From assembly GCF_905171765.1 (NCBI RefSeq), contig NC_053390.1:503293336-503357335 (forward strand): a stretch of DNA of 64,000 nucleotides. Direction: 5' to 3'. The translations under genes and the position numbers were made by a program. Shown here piece after piece: positions 63,403-64,000 of this stretch; the first letter of the stretch is position 1, and each line of letters starts with the position of its first letter. The stretch is from Bufo bufo (taxonomy: Eukaryota > Chordata > Amphibia > Anura > Bufonidae). Below the pieces are notes generated by a model, which was not told the origin of the DNA, did no database searches, and was given only the letters and a program-made list of their open reading frames with translations.

Positions 63403-64000
63403 ATGAAGCAATCCTCGCTACAGTTTGGGGATGAATGATTGTTACTAGGGAAGAGTGAATCAATTCTTCTCTTCAACCAGAGTTCTGTATTCTGAAGCTT
63501 AGTGGTGCATGCACAGTCGCTGCTCCTTTGAGGAAGCAAAGCCTCTGCACTTGGACCGCTACTTGGAGCAGCAGCACAGGCACGAGATTGTCAGGGCTGG
63601 GCGAGATGTCCAGCCCTGTCAATCAAGCAGCTTAGGAAGATTCTTCAGCAGCGGGGGAAGCCCCTTGAAAGGGAAGAGCTCTGGTTGATGAGACATATTC
63701 ATATGTACAGATTGAGTCACACATCCCTATTCATTACTATGATCGTTCCTGTCACATTGCAGTTCACTGTGAAACGTTGCTGCGCAGGCAGGCGACATGC
63801 GATCTTGCGTACTTTCTGCGGGCCGTTACCCGTGTACGCTGGTTGCTTGGGTGCTGTGTGCTAGCTGCGGCCTTGTTCCCTATCACGCCCAAAGCCAAAA
63901 CCGGCCGGTTTTACTGTCACACGGACAGACAGAAAAGGAGACTTACAACACAAGTCTAAAACTGTCGCAAATCCCTTAGTAAATGTGCCTCCCTGTGTCT
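63403..64000. other. No gene seen
   Basis: Moderately GC-rich sequence to the window edge. Two overlapping 60-codon frames near 63,777-63,979 have no recognised domain. It may continue into an element outside the window. Confidence 0.4.

Overview
The window looks like a transposon-dense stretch of a vertebrate genome, most likely an anuran amphibian. No host gene, tRNA, rRNA or CRISPR array could be supported. The organism call is inference. It rests on the mix of element types: CR1 LINEs with an esterase ORF1, a Gmr1-like Gypsy element, BEL/Pao, a chromovirus, piggyBac with CCCCTTAAGG ends, a DD37E Tc1/mariner, a Penelope-like fragment, and many TTA- or TTAA-flanked foldback MITEs.

Layout. 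1-2.5 kb: an unclassified repeat with two Harbinger-like MITEs, two perfect hairpins, a minisatellite and a Helitron-like 3' end. 2.5-8 kb: old relics (reversed piggyBac-type array, CR1 tail, MITEs, TA microsatellites). 8.1-9.9 kb: a Penelope-like GIY-YIG fragment joined in frame to a Tc1 transposase relic, minus strand. 11.2-15.5 kb: a nearly full-length CR1 LINE, plus strand, with ORF1 broken by one frameshift and ORF2 by one stop. 15.8-19.3 kb: a reversed piggyBac-type relic cut by a solo LTR and two MITEs.

19.4 to about 32.7 kb: a 5'-truncated Gmr1-like Gypsy element in which integrase precedes reverse transcriptase. Its RNase H region holds a solo LTR (TSD CACC) and a 6.6-kb piggyBac (TSD TTAA). 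The piggyBac carries a Harbinger-like foldback. The Gmr1 3' LTR holds a 699-bp palindromic MITE. 32.7-35.0 kb: a minus-strand piggyBac transposase relic split by a 1,563-bp DD37E (TRT-like) transposon whose 338-codon transposase is open throughout.

37.0-52.9 kb: a minus-strand chromovirus with 655/656-bp LTRs and TSD CACAT. It contains a 7.46-kb BEL/Pao element (TSD GGACC) and a 3.47-kb piggyBac derivative without transposase (TSD TTAA). The BEL element contains a 197-bp insert that is mostly a perfect 54-bp hairpin (13-bp TSD). 53-64 kb: MITEs, an LTR holding a second copy of the CACC-type solo LTR, another solo LTR (TSD GTGTG), and two related TTAA foldbacks.

The main biological content is the insertion record. 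At five points, removing an insert plus one target-site copy rejoins the interrupted coding frame, so relative ages can be read directly. The only element whose coding sequence looks intact is the DD37E transposon at 32,872-34,434.
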